From Burkholderiaceae bacterium (GTDB lineage Bacteria; Pseudomonadota; Gammaproteobacteria; Burkholderiales; Burkholderiaceae): a stretch of 64,000 nucleotides of DNA. Numbering within the stretch: the first letter of the stretch is position 1; each line of letters opens with the position of its first letter. The translations under genes and the position numbers were made by a program. The stretch is from contig CANJBQ010000004.1 of NCBI GenBank assembly GCA_947472645.1, positions 1 through 64,000 of the forward strand. Direction: 5' to 3'. This document shows positions 17,906-27,304 of this stretch, piece by piece. The notes under the pieces were generated by a model. The model was not told where the DNA came from. It did not search any database and saw nothing but the letters and a program-made list of their open reading frames with translations.

Positions 17906-19867
17906 ATGATGAACTCCAATTACCGGCCTGAAATTGATGGTCTGCGTGCTATCGCCGTCCTTTCAGTTCTGATTTATCATGCTTTCCCGCAGTATTTACC
18001 AGGGGGATTCATAGGGGTTGATATTTTCTTTGTCATCTCTGGATACCTCATTACCGGCATTATTTTTAACGAATTACACTCGGAATCATTTAGCCTGTGG
18101 TCGTTTTATCAACGCCGAATTCGCCGGATTTTTCCAGCTCTACTTTTGGTTTTTCTAATCTGCACAGGTTTGGGCTGGCTGATTATGACTCCTGCAGAGT
18201 TCGAGCTTTATGGGACGCATATGATTGCCGGTGGCGGTTTTGTTCCAAATGTTCTTTTTTGGCGCGAAGCAGGTTACTTCGATAAAGAAGCGATCACCAA
18301 ACCACTTCTTCATCTTTGGTCATTAGGCGTCGAGGAGCAATTCTATCTTGTTTGGCCATTGATACTAGCCATTGGCTGGAAAATTTTTAAACCTAAAATC
18401 TCTTTAGTATTATCTTTAACAGTTTTATTATTACTTGCATCGTTAGCTTGGAGCTATTACCAGGTCTCTCATAACCCAGTCGCAGATTTTTACTCCCCTA
18501 TATCACGATTCTGGGAGCTAGCGCTTGGTGGATGCCTAGCGCTGCGAGCATCACACGCCAATCATTCGCAATACCAACACCCTATTTTTGAATTTGTTGG
18601 AACTTTGCTTTTAGCCTTCGGTTTATTTGGCCTTGACTCACAAACTCCCTATCCAGGCATGTGGGCTCTCATACCATGCCTTGCTAGTGCCATGATCATT
18701 TACTCTTCTGGAGCTCCTTTAACGCCTCTGGGATATATAGTTCGTAACCCCGCGATGGTATTTATTGGGCTCATTAGTTACCCTTTGTATTTGTGGCATT
18801 GGCCTTTACTTTCCTTTGCGAGAATCCTTGAAGGCGACACAATCTCAAATATTTACAAGCTGGCTTTATTGACACTTTCTTTTGTATTAGCTTGGCTGAC
18901 CTACCGTTTTATTGAAACGCCGATCCGCAGAACTAAAACTAGCAAAACGGCGTTAGTTCTTATTTTATGTATGCTTTTAGCAATGAGCTTTGGTGTCGTT
19001 CTGCGTAAGAAAGATGGCTTTAAACAACGTCATGCTAACGCCCTATCTGCTGATTTAAGTACGATGGTAGTTGGAGAGTTTCGAGATCAAATATTGCGCC
19101 CTTGCCAACTTGCTCTTAAGATTGCGCCAGAATTAGATTGTTTCGCCGATCTTCGTGAGCCGATTAAATATGCCTTATTAGGAGATAGTAAAGCAGAAGC
19201 TCTTTTTTACGGATTGACGACGGTATCTTCCAATCAAGGTCATTGGTTGCTGGTCGATGGTGTTCATCCTGTGCCGATTGGATCAAGCGAAAATAATGCC
19301 GAAATCATGAAAGTTCAACAAGTGTTTAAAGCCGTCAGCCAAACTGCATCCATAGAAGTTGTGGCCATTGCCAATACTATGTCAGGTCTTTTCCCAATCC
19401 ATCCAAAAACAGGCCTGATTATTCCAGGGTCAAACGCAACTGAACAATTGAAAATTTGGAGCCAACAAATTACTTCGCTAGAGTCGGCAGGTAAAAAAGT
19501 CGTGGTGATCATCGATAACCCTACTTTTCCAGATCCCACCAGTTGTCTTAGTGGCGGATTAACGCCTTCGACATTACTCAATCAAGTTTTTACTAGAAAA
19601 GCAAACCCGTATTGTTCAGTCCCTTACGATCAATTTTTAGAAGGTACCCAGATCTATCGAGACTGGCTCAAAGAACTACAAAAAAGTCATCCTCACCTCG
19701 TCGTTTTTGATACAACACCCTATTTATGTGATGTTAAAAACAATCTCTGTAGCATTACAGAAGGTAATCAATTTTTATATAGCTACAGTAACCATATTTC
19801 GGATTATGCAGCTAAAAAAATTGGCGGTGCCCTAACACCATTGGTGGATGATCTTGCTAAAAAATAA
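17906..19867 (+). CDS. OafA/YrhL-type acyltransferase with SGNH domain
   Basis: Residues about 5-345 form an acyltransferase-3 membrane domain with about ten helices: YRPEIDGLRAIAVLSVLIYHAF, VDIFFVISGYLI and the RRIRRIFPAL loop. The C-terminal 250 residues are a periplasmic SGNH domain with the nucleophile block LLGDSKAEA and a C-terminal Asp/His pair around SNHISDYAAKK. Such proteins O-acetylate surface sugars (O-antigen, peptidoglycan or exopolysaccharide). The acceptor here is unknown and no glycan cluster is adjacent. The TTG in the track is followed by two ATGs; the first (17906) is taken, without a clear Shine-Dalgarno. Confidence 0.88.
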   Translation: MMNSNYRPEIDGLRAIAVLSVLIYHAFPQYLPGGFIGVDIFFVISGYLITGIIFNELHSESFSLWSFYQRRIRRIFPALLLVFLICTGLGWLIMTPAEFELYGTHMIAGGGFVPNVLFWREAGYFDKEAITKPLLHLWSLGVEEQFYLVWPLILAIGWKIFKPKISLVLSLTVLLLLASLAWSYYQVSHNPVADFYSPISRFWELALGGCLALRASHANHSQYQHPIFEFVGTLLLAFGLFGLDSQTPYPGMWALIPCLASAMIIYSSGAPLTPLGYIVRNPAMVFIGLISYPLYLWHWPLLSFARILEGDTISNIYKLALLTLSFVLAWLTYRFIETPIRRTKTSKTALVLILCMLLAMSFGVVLRKKDGFKQRHANALSADLSTMVVGEFRDQILRPCQLALKIAPELDCFADLREPIKYALLGDSKAEALFYGLTTVSSNQGHWLLVDGVHPVPIGSSENNAEIMKVQQVFKAVSQTASIEVVAIANTMSGLFPIHPKTGLIIPGSNATEQLKIWSQQITSLESAGKKVVVIIDNPTFPDPTSCLSGGLTPSTLLNQVFTRKANPYCSVPYDQFLEGTQIYRDWLKELQKSHPHLVVFDTTPYLCDVKNNLCSITEGNQFLYSYSNHISDYAAKKIGGALTPLVDDLAKK

Positions 19868-19918
19868 TAATTGATTGAAAAGATGCTCTTTTCCGTAAAA
19901 TATCAGTATATTTACTAA

Positions 19919-20899
19919 ATGAATCCTATGACACAACAAATCACCTCCTGGTCAGTATCTCAAGTCGCGGCACTTTACGAGTTGTCTTTTCCAGCCTTAA
20001 TGGCCCGCGCCGCAGAAGTTCACGATGAGTATTTTCCTGATGGGGATATTGAACTTGCTACGCTACTTTCCATCAAAACTGGTGGATGCCCCGAAGATTG
20101 CTCTTATTGTCCACAAGCAGCAAGATATAACACAGGGATCGAAGCAACGAAGTTAATGGATCTTGAAGAAGTCTTAGACGCAGCAAAAGCTGCTAAAGCA
20201 GCTGGATCTAATCGTTTTTGTATGGGTGCGGCATGGCGCGAACCTAAAGATCGTGATATTGAAAAAGTGGCGGTCATGATTCGAGAGGTTAAAGCTTTAG
20301 GACTAGAGACTTGTGCCACCTTAGGTATGTTAGAGGCTCAACAAGCACAAGCGTTAAGCGATGCAGGTCTTGATTTTTATAATCACAATCTAGATTCTAG
20401 CGAAGACTTTTACGGTACTGTTATTAAAACTAGAGAGTATCAAGATCGTATTGATACCTTAACTCACGTTCGCCATAGTGGTATGTCAGTATGTTGTGGT
20501 GGCATTATCGGGATGGGTGAGTCGCGCCGTCAACGCGCCGCCCTCATCTCACGTCTTGCCAATCTTTCACCTTATCCCGAATCAGTGCCAATCAATCATC
20601 TAGTGCCCGTCGCAGGAACACCGCTTGCAGATCAGCCGCCTTTAGATCCCCTAGAATTCGTTAGAACCATTGCCATAGCTAGAATCACAATGCCAAAGGC
20701 ACGTGTGAGACTTTCTGCCGGTCGTCAGGAACTCGGCCGCTCCGTGCAAGCCATGTGTTTTATGGCTGGTGCAAACTCAATTTTTTATGGTGATAAATTA
20801 CTAACCACCAATAATCCAGAAGCTCAGGCAGATCTTGATCTGCTTCGCGAGCTTGGTCTCAAAATAAAAGTGAATCAAACTACAGAAGTAGCTGTTTGA
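19919..20899 (+). CDS. bioB: Biotin synthase
   Basis: Radical-SAM enzyme that inserts sulfur into dethiobiotin. The 4Fe-4S motif is visible as [12 protein letters not shown] (about residues 52-63). [12 protein letters not shown] and the 2Fe-2S ligand region with [10 protein letters not shown] follow. Length 326 fits. No other bio genes are near. The stop is immediately followed by the stop of the convergent oxidoreductase gene. No Shine-Dalgarno is evident before the ATG. Confidence 0.98.
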   Translation: MNPMTQQITSWSVSQVAALYELSFPALMARAAEVHDEYFPDGDIELATLLSIKTGGCPEDCSYCPQAARYNTGIEATKLMDLEEVLDAAKAAKAAGSNRFCMGAAWREPKDRDIEKVAVMIREVKALGLETCATLGMLEAQQAQALSDAGLDFYNHNLDSSEDFYGTVIKTREYQDRIDTLTHVRHSGMSVCCGGIIGMGESRRQRAALISRLANLSPYPESVPINHLVPVAGTPLADQPPLDPLEFVRTIAIARITMPKARVRLSAGRQELGRSVQAMCFMAGANSIFYGDKLLTTNNPEAQADLDLLRELGLKIKVNQTTEVAV

Positions 20900-21892
20900 T
20901 TAAATGACCTGTAACATGATTTTGCCAATGTGCGCACTGCTCTCCATCCGCTCATGGGCTTTCATCACTTCCGCTAATGGATAGACAGAGTCTATGACGG
21001 GTAGACATTGGCCTTTTTCTAATAAAGGCCAGACGTGCTGTTGTAAATCTTTAGCGATTTGCTCTTTCTGTTGATCACTTCTTGGGCGAAGTGTCGCACC
21101 CGTATAAGTAAGCCTTTTACGCATAATCATCTGCACATCCAAAGCAGCTTTACTGCCTTCTAAAAAAGCAACTTGTAACAAACGCCCATCAACGGCTAAA
21201 GAATTAATGTTTCTTTGTATATATGAGCCACCCACCATATCTAAAATAACGTCCACACCTTTTTTATTGGTAATAGTTTTTATACGTTCGACAAAGTCTT
21301 CTTCCTTGTAATTAAATACATAGTCGGCACTTAATTGTTCGCAAGCTCTTTTTTTATCTGAATTTCCGACCGTTGCCATGACCGTTGAACCAAAAGCTTT
21401 CGCTAACTGTATCGCAGTAATACCAATCCCACTCGAACCACCATGGATCAATATAGTTTCCTTAGGCTGAAGGTGCCCCATGTTAAATAAGTTCGACCAG
21501 ACCGTAAAATAATTTTCTGGAATCGCTGCTGCTTGCAACATTGATAACCCCTTCGGAATCGGCAAACAACTTCCTACGTGTGCAACACAAAACTCAGCAT
21601 ACGCACCTCCAGGTGTTAAGGCGCAGACTTGGTCCCCTACTTGATAGGTCGTAACCTGCTCACCAATTGCAACAATCTCACCTGCAACCTCTAAACCCAA
21701 ATACTCTGAGGCACCAGGTGGAGGTGGGTAAGATCCAGATCTCTGGAAAACATCAGGCCGATTGACACCAGCAACATGCACTTGAATCAACACCTGGTGT
21801 GCCGTCGGAATCGGTAAAGTTACTTGAGCTATTTTCATGATTGTCGCTGGTCCTCCATCCCCATGCACTACAACACTCATTGTATTTTTCAT
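20900..21892 (-). CDS. NAD(P)H quinone oxidoreductase, PIG3/TP53I3-like
   Basis: 330-residue zinc-free medium-chain dehydrogenase/reductase. N-terminal GroES-like part has GVNRPDVFQRSGSYPPPPG, the signature of the PIG3 group. The Rossmann part has ILIHGGSSGIGITAIQLAK for NADPH binding. It probably reduces quinones or related electrophiles in the cytoplasm. It follows the aminotransferase gene by 58 bases on the same strand. Confidence 0.9.
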   Translation of the reverse strand: MKNTMSVVVHGDGGPATIMKIAQVTLPIPTAHQVLIQVHVAGVNRPDVFQRSGSYPPPPGASEYLGLEVAGEIVAIGEQVTTYQVGDQVCALTPGGAYAEFCVAHVGSCLPIPKGLSMLQAAAIPENYFTVWSNLFNMGHLQPKETILIHGGSSGIGITAIQLAKAFGSTVMATVGNSDKKRACEQLSADYVFNYKEEDFVERIKTITNKKGVDVILDMVGGSYIQRNINSLAVDGRLLQVAFLEGSKAALDVQMIMRKRLTYTGATLRPRSDQQKEQIAKDLQQHVWPLLEKGQCLPVIDSVYPLAEVMKAHERMESSAHIGKIMLQVI

Positions 21893-21950
21893 GATTTTTT
21901 TCTTTCTTTGAATTCTGTTTATCAGTTATTTTTAGTCCTGATTAATACGT

Positions 21951-23138
21951 TTACAGTCTTTGCAAGCGCTCAATAGCACTTTGCAGTGTGCTTTCTTTTT
22001 TGGCAAAGCAAAAGCGAATCACATTAGAATTTTGTGCATCGTGATAAAAAGCAGAAACAGGTATTGCTGCGACCTTCAACTCAGAAGTTAACCATTGGCA
22101 AAAATCTGATTCATTCAATTGAGCCTCTGGTATCTTCAGTTGTGAATAATCAACGCACTGAAAATAGGTGCCTTGTGATGGTAAAAATGAAAATCCCGTT
22201 TTAGCAATACCCGCTTTAAAAAAATCTCTTTTTTGTTGGTAAAAATTGGAAAGTTCCGTATAGGCCTCTGGAAAATCTAAATAACTAGCGAGTCCATGTT
22301 GCATCGGTGTATTGACAGTAAAAACATTAAATTGATGAACCTTTCTGAATTCCGCCATAAGCGCCTGAGGTGCACAAACATAGCCCACTTTCCAGCCAGT
22401 GACATGAAATGTCTTTCCAAAGCTTGAAATAATAAAGCTACGTTTCACTAATTCTGGATGGCTCGCAGCACTTTGATGAAAGGATTGATCAAAAACCATG
22501 TGTTCATAAACTTCATCACTACAGATAATTGCGTTAGTGTTTTTCACTAAACTAGCTAAGCGATCTAAATCTTCGGCCTGCCAAACCATTCCGGTTGGAT
22601 TGTGGGGGGAGTTAATCATGATTAAGCGCGTTTTGGCATGAATAGCTTGAGCCAACTTGTCCCAAGGCAACTCATAACGCTCTACAACTCCCTGATCATT
22701 TTTACGAGCAATCATTTTGATTGGGATGACTTTACCACCAGCCATATCGATGGCTGGAATATAAGAGTCATACACCGGTTCAATCACAATGACCTCTTCA
22801 TGAGGTCGCACGACGGCTAAAACCACCGTCAAAATTGCTTGAGTTGCGCCGGCTGTAATCGTAATTTCATGTTCTGGGCTATATTCCTTGCCATATAAAA
22901 ACTTTACCTTTTCCGCTACCTTTTTTCGTAATTCTGGAATACCTGCCATAGGTGGATATTGGTTTTGATCTTTTCTCATGGCATCATTCACGGCATCTAG
23001 TAGATGCGTGTCACAAGAAAAATCAGGGAATCCTTGACCCAAATTAATCGCTTGATGTTGATTTGCTAACGCAGACATAACCGTAAAGATCGTTGTCCCT
23101 ACTTGTGGAAATTTAGTTGTTAAAAGCTCGTTTGGCAA
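21951..23138 (-). CDS. PLP-dependent aminotransferase, methionine aminotransferase (YbdL) type
   Basis: 395 residues of fold type I, class I aminotransferase. Visible: NLGQGFPDF, substrate-side NSPHNPTGMVW, CSDEVYEHMVFD, and the PLP lysine in SSFGKTFHVTGWKVGY. The overall pattern is close to E. coli YbdL and kynurenine/glutamine transaminases, which prefer methionine and aromatic amino acids. The start is TTG at 23138: GAGGAG lies six bases upstream and no ATG occurs until residue 21. A methionine synthase gene nearby is suggestive context only. Confidence 0.88.
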   Translation of the reverse strand: MPNELLTTKFPQVGTTIFTVMSALANQHQAINLGQGFPDFSCDTHLLDAVNDAMRKDQNQYPPMAGIPELRKKVAEKVKFLYGKEYSPEHEITITAGATQAILTVVLAVVRPHEEVIVIEPVYDSYIPAIDMAGGKVIPIKMIARKNDQGVVERYELPWDKLAQAIHAKTRLIMINSPHNPTGMVWQAEDLDRLASLVKNTNAIICSDEVYEHMVFDQSFHQSAASHPELVKRSFIISSFGKTFHVTGWKVGYVCAPQALMAEFRKVHQFNVFTVNTPMQHGLASYLDFPEAYTELSNFYQQKRDFFKAGIAKTGFSFLPSQGTYFQCVDYSQLKIPEAQLNESDFCQWLTSELKVAAIPVSAFYHDAQNSNVIRFCFAKKESTLQSAIERLQRL

Positions 23139-23267
23139 AGCGATCTCCTCGGGAGGTTAACCATATTTATCTATTTCATTTTCTCATGAATATCTACGTT
23201 TCAATTCAACTTCGTCTAAAGCTTGGGGTTTGCATGTTGATGTTCGTTACAATAACGACGAGACAAT

Positions 23268-24560
23268 ATGAATAATCATTCTACGCAATCGACCCAATAT
23301 CCGATTCAAGGATGGTTAGCTACTCGAATTTTTTGTTGTTTTGCCCTAGCTTATTTGCTCTCTTATGGTCTAAGAGCTATCAACGCTGTTATTGCGCCTT
23401 CATTAATGGCTGATTTAAACATTAATAATTCAACCCTAGGCGCAATGTCCTCCGCCTACTTTATTGGTTTTTTCGTGATGCAGTTTCCACTTGGGCATTG
23501 GTTAGATAAACACGGCTCTAGAAAATCAGAAAGTATCTTATTAGTTTTTGCTGTTTTGGGCGCCGCCATTTTTGCGATGGCCGATCAAGTGATATTTTTA
23601 GCCATTGGACGAGGTCTGATTGGAGTTGGGGTGTCTGCATGCCTGATGAGCGCTTTTACCTATTATGGTCGTTGGTTTAAACCAGAAGTTCAAGGCTCCC
23701 TTGCTTCTGGAATGCTCATGTGCGGAACCGCAGGCGCAATGCTCATGAGTGTCCCTGTGCAAATGGCCTTGCCGAGTATTGGTTGGCGGGGTGTTTTTTG
23801 GGTAATGGTGGGACTATTAGCCCTATCTGTTTTAGCGATCCGTTTTGGCATACCTAGCACGACTGATCCGGTCCCAGTCATGCAAAAAAAAATGAAAGAG
23901 TCTGATCTTTTTGGCTGGCTAAAAGCTTACTCCCCTATTTTAAAAAGCGGTACATTTTTACAAGTAATGCCCATGGGTATGTTTAATCAAGGAGGGTTTT
24001 ATGCTATTCAAACTCTTTGGTTAGGAGCCTGGTTTAAAGACCTTATTCACCTTCGAGGTGATGAAGTTGCAAATCATTTATTGATCTTTAATTTAATCTT
24101 GTTATTAGGGTATGGGGTGAATATTTTCTTGGTGAGATTCCTCAATCAAAAAGGTATCAGCACCTATAACTACGCAGGAATCTTAGGTGGTATCGCCATA
24201 TTGATGCAAGTTTTGGCACTTTTTGTACCAAATCAATATGCGGCGATTTGCTTATTTATGTTTGGACTTGCTTCTACCTCATTTATCTTAGCGCAGTCCT
24301 TATTTATTCAATGTTTTCCTAAATCTGTTGCTGGTAAAGCTAGTACCTCATTTAATATGCTCATCTTTAGCGGAGCTATCGTTACACAATGGGGGATTGG
24401 GGTACTAATTGATGTATTTATGTCGCATGGACTTATCAAAGCGCAAGCTCTAGAGCTCGCTTTATATGTCATGCTAGCCCTGCAAACTGGCTCTTATGTT
24501 TGGATGTGGTTAGCCCCCAAAGTACTGAGCCCTTCCAGCTTTACTCTATCTAACGAATAA
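23268..24560 (+). CDS. Major facilitator superfamily transporter
   Basis: 430 residues with about 12 transmembrane segments in two halves. The loop after helix 2 reads GHWLDKHGSRKS, the MFS motif A equivalent. The N-terminal half resembles sugar-acid/oxalate-type MFS carriers. Substrate cannot be told from the sequence. It diverges from the aminotransferase gene and converges on the methionine synthase gene with 14 bases between. Confidence 0.85.
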   Translation: MNNHSTQSTQYPIQGWLATRIFCCFALAYLLSYGLRAINAVIAPSLMADLNINNSTLGAMSSAYFIGFFVMQFPLGHWLDKHGSRKSESILLVFAVLGAAIFAMADQVIFLAIGRGLIGVGVSACLMSAFTYYGRWFKPEVQGSLASGMLMCGTAGAMLMSVPVQMALPSIGWRGVFWVMVGLLALSVLAIRFGIPSTTDPVPVMQKKMKESDLFGWLKAYSPILKSGTFLQVMPMGMFNQGGFYAIQTLWLGAWFKDLIHLRGDEVANHLLIFNLILLLGYGVNIFLVRFLNQKGISTYNYAGILGGIAILMQVLALFVPNQYAAICLFMFGLASTSFILAQSLFIQCFPKSVAGKASTSFNMLIFSGAIVTQWGIGVLIDVFMSHGLIKAQALELALYVMLALQTGSYVWMWLAPKVLSPSSFTLSNE

Positions 24561-24574
24561 AACTGGTGGATGGA

Positions 24575-25600
24575 CTAATTGAGTTCTTTACTTAACAACT
24601 CTGCGCCTGCCACTAATGCTTGTAATTTAGCAGTAGCAATGTCTCTGGGTAATGGCACCATCCCACAATTAGTGCAACCTTGAATATGCTCTATATCCAC
24701 ATATTTCATCGCCGCTCTCAAAACATTTGCTACTTGTTGGGGTGTTTCAATTTGGTGATTAGCCACATCTATGACGCCAACCAATACATCTTTACCCTTT
24801 AACAGCCCAATTAATTCCATCGGAACTCTCGAGTTTTGACACTCAAGACTAACCTGCTGAATCGTACTTTGTGCCAATAATGGAAATACAGACTCATATT
24901 GACGCCATTCCTGCCCTAGCGATTCTTTCCATTTGATGTTTGCCTCAATGCCATACCCATAACAAATATGAACTGCGGTCTTACATGTCAAACCTTGCGC
25001 TGCTCGCTCTAAAGTTTTGACACCCCAATCTCTTACATCATCAAAAAAGACATTAAATGCAGGCTCATCAAATTGAATCACATCCACCCCAGCCGCTGCC
25101 AAGTCTTTTGCTTCTTCATTTAAAATTTCTGCAAACGCCCAGGCTAATTTTTCGCGACTATGGTAATAATCATCGTAAATAGTATCAATCATAGTCATCG
25201 GGCCAGGTAATGTGAATTTAATTGGCCCCTTAGTTAAACTGCGTAATTTCTTTGCATCTTCCACAAATAAGGGTTTACCACGAATAACTTTGTCAACCAA
25301 TACAGGCACTGAGGCATCGTAACGATTCCGAATTCGTATCGTTTTACGGTTCACAAAATCAACACCGCCTAGGCTTTCAATAAAGGTTGTTACAAAGTGC
25401 TGCCGTGTTTGCTCACCGTCGCCAATAATCGTTACACCAGCTCTGAGCTGATCATCCACCGCTAAACGCATCGCATCATGCTTGGCTTGTGCCAAAGCCT
25501 CCCCCTTTAATTGCCATGGCGCCCAGAGCTTCTCGGGCTCAGCTAACCACGCTGGCTTCGGTAGACTTCCAGCTATGGTGGTTTTAATTATTTTTGTCAT
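24575..25600 (-). CDS. MetE C-terminal-type (core) methionine synthase, possibly folate-independent
   Basis: 341 residues corresponding only to the C-terminal, catalytic barrel of MetE; the N-terminal folate-binding half is absent. Zinc ligands are all visible: His and Cys in VHICYG, Glu in VSLEC, and Cys in GCTNCGM. FTLPGPMTM and IQFDEPAFN contribute to the homocysteine site. Short MetE-like proteins include the folate-independent methionine synthase families (MesA-D); the tail GCTNCGMVPLPRDIATAKLQAL resembles the MesD-type group, which usually works with a DUF1852 (MesX) partner. No such partner is in this window. Methyltransferase family is certain; the methyl donor is inference. Confidence 0.82.
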   Translation of the reverse strand: MTKIIKTTIAGSLPKPAWLAEPEKLWAPWQLKGEALAQAKHDAMRLAVDDQLRAGVTIIGDGEQTRQHFVTTFIESLGGVDFVNRKTIRIRNRYDASVPVLVDKVIRGKPLFVEDAKKLRSLTKGPIKFTLPGPMTMIDTIYDDYYHSREKLAWAFAEILNEEAKDLAAAGVDVIQFDEPAFNVFFDDVRDWGVKTLERAAQGLTCKTAVHICYGYGIEANIKWKESLGQEWRQYESVFPLLAQSTIQQVSLECQNSRVPMELIGLLKGKDVLVGVIDVANHQIETPQQVANVLRAAMKYVDIEHIQGCTNCGMVPLPRDIATAKLQALVAGAELLSKELN

Positions 25601-25633
25601 GATGTCTCTTTTATTTGTCTATATCGAAGTATT

Positions 25634-25659
25634 ATCTTAATATAATTAAACGTTAAGAT
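25634..25659. promoter_or_regulatory. Inverted repeat in the divergent methionine synthase/dctP region
   Basis: Arms ATCTTAA and TTAAGAT are separated by 12 bases; an inner TTAATATAATTAA is also self-complementary. It lies between two divergent starts (25600 and 25736) in a very AT-rich stretch. Could be an operator; the regulator is unknown. Confidence 0.35.
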
Positions 25660-25735
25660 TTAATTTTGTTTTATTGATATAAATAGAGCATCTTAGAAAA
25701 GATGGCTAACCTCATAAAATATAAAGGAGATTTAT

Positions 25736-26821
25736 ATGGATCGTCGAAAATTTATAGCTGGTACAGGTGGTGTTGCTGGTATCTTAGCCGCAAGTACTGC
25801 TCCTGCAGTTCTTGCGCAAAATGCAAATATCCGTTGGCGTCTTGCTTCAAGCTTTCCAAAAGCTTTAGACACACTTTATGGCGCTGCAGAAACTTTTGCC
25901 AAAAAAGTCGGGGAACTTTCAGGTGGTCGCTTTGTTATCTCTACGCACGCGGCTGGCGAATTAATGCCGGCCTTTGGTGTGGTTGATGGTGTTCAAAACG
26001 GTGCCGTTGAATGCGCTCATACAGCGCCTTATTATTTTTATGGAAAAGATCCAACATTCGCTATTGATTGCTCTATTCCTTTTGGATTAAATGCTCGACA
26101 AATGACTTCTTGGATGTATGAAGGTAATGGTCTTAAGTTGTTACGTGAGTTTTATAGTAAATACAATATCGTCAATTTCCCTTGTGGTAACACTGGCGCT
26201 CAGATGGGCGGTTGGTATCGTAAGGAAATTGAAACCTTGGATGACCTCAAAGGTTTAAAAATGCGTATCTCTAACCTAGCAGGTGAAGTGATGACACGTA
26301 TGGGTGTCGTTCCTCAATCAATACCTGGTGGCGAAATTTATCAAGCGCTCGAAAAAGGTACGATTGATGCGGCAGAATGGGTAGGGCCTTATGATGATCT
26401 AAAGCTCGGATTTTATAAAGTCGCGAAAAATTATTATTTCCCTGCTTGGTGGGAAGGTGGTCCGCAACTATCTCTTTATGTCAACAGTAAAGCTTATGAC
26501 AAGCTATCCTCAGAGAATAAAGCTATTGTGGAGTGTGCCGCCGCCTTTGCACACACGGATATGCTAGCAAAGTATGATGCCAAAAATCCTATGGCTCTAA
26601 AGGAATTAGTGGCGAATGGTGTGAAAGTCAACAGAATTCCAAAACCATTGATGGACGAGGCATTCAAACATTCGGAAGCAGTCTATGCTGAATTAAGTGC
26701 CAAAAATCCTCAATGGAAAAAAGTGTTTGCTGACTACAGTAATTTCCGCAGAGAAAGTAATCAATGGTTCCGCTTTGCGGAAGCCGCATATGATGGCTAC
26801 ATGCAAGGTATGAAGTTGTAA
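25736..26821 (+). CDS. TRAP transporter substrate-binding protein, TakP-like (2-oxo acid)
   Basis: 361-residue periplasmic DctP-family receptor. The N-terminus MDRRKFIAGTGGVAG is a Tat signal (RRKF) with cleavage after VLAQ. The mature protein contains RLASSFPKALDT, NTGAQMGGWYRKEI, LKMRISNLAGEV, GVVPQSIPGGEIYQALEKG and AAEWVGPYDDLKLGF. It is closely similar throughout to Rhodobacter TakP, which binds pyruvate and other 2-oxo acids; the Arg of KMRI is the likely carboxylate ligand. GGAG precedes the ATG. Its membrane partners dctQ and dctM are downstream but on the opposite strand. Confidence 0.9.
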   Translation: MDRRKFIAGTGGVAGILAASTAPAVLAQNANIRWRLASSFPKALDTLYGAAETFAKKVGELSGGRFVISTHAAGELMPAFGVVDGVQNGAVECAHTAPYYFYGKDPTFAIDCSIPFGLNARQMTSWMYEGNGLKLLREFYSKYNIVNFPCGNTGAQMGGWYRKEIETLDDLKGLKMRISNLAGEVMTRMGVVPQSIPGGEIYQALEKGTIDAAEWVGPYDDLKLGFYKVAKNYYFPAWWEGGPQLSLYVNSKAYDKLSSENKAIVECAAAFAHTDMLAKYDAKNPMALKELVANGVKVNRIPKPLMDEAFKHSEAVYAELSAKNPQWKKVFADYSNFRRESNQWFRFAEAAYDGYMQGMKL

Positions 26822-26845
26822 TCTAAAGCTTATAAAGTAGTCCCA

Positions 26846-26882
26846 ACACCGAAAGTGATTTTATGTGCTTTCGGTGTTTTTT
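26846..26882 (+). terminator. Rho-independent terminator after the TRAP binding protein gene
   Basis: A perfect 10-bp stem ACACCGAAAG/CTTTCGGTGT with a 12-base loop is followed by TTTTTTA. Its right arm doubles as the last codons of the convergent gene ending at 26861. Confidence 0.88.
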
Positions 26883-27304
26883 ATTCCATATGCCAATTGC
26901 CTAAAGTTTTCTAAAATACGCACATCCGCTGTTTGAAAAACATAAACACCTCGATGTGTTCGAAGAATCAACCGTGGCACGATGATCCAATTCAAAAAAC
27001 GAACATGAATTAATTTGACTTGAGTAATATCTTTTAAAAGAACTTCTTTGTTAAAGATCCAGGATTGAATAATTTTTTCATTCGCGATGGTTGTTGTACT
27101 TCTTAAGATAAAGCCATACCCGTAGGCGCAAATAAGTATCGGGATAGTCAAACCAAGATAGACTTTCCATGTGTAGTCAAGCTGTCTTAAGTGTAATAAC
27201 GATGTAACGCTAAACCAAAATAACGTAATAATGAATAGAGTGGCAATGCATTTAATGGCTTTCGGAAATGATGGCCCAGTGAGACTTAGTAATGGCTCAC
27301 TCAA
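26861..27304 (-). CDS. Small membrane protein with bacterial PH-like domain
   Basis: 147 residues. Two hydrophobic segments (about 17-37 and 48-68) are followed by a beta-rich region reading TIANEKIIQSWIFNKEVLLKD and LILRTHRGVYVF, which resembles bacterial PH-like (DUF) domains. I do not recognise a specific function. It begins at TTG overlapping the dctM stop as TTGA, with no other start for the first 20 residues, so translation is probably coupled to dctM. The last codons lie in the terminator of the convergent dctP gene. Confidence 0.6.
   Translation of the reverse strand: MSEPLLSLTGPSFPKAIKCIATLFIITLFWFSVTSLLHLRQLDYTWKVYLGLTIPILICAYGYGFILRSTTTIANEKIIQSWIFNKEVLLKDITQVKLIHVRFLNWIIVPRLILRTHRGVYVFQTADVRILENFRQLAYGIKNTEST

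Noticed and set aside
25702-25986. 94-residue plus-strand ORF overlapping the TRAP receptor start
   Set aside because: Out of frame with the receptor, which has a good Shine-Dalgarno and a Tat signal; the ORF is low-complexity Cys/Ser/Arg-rich.
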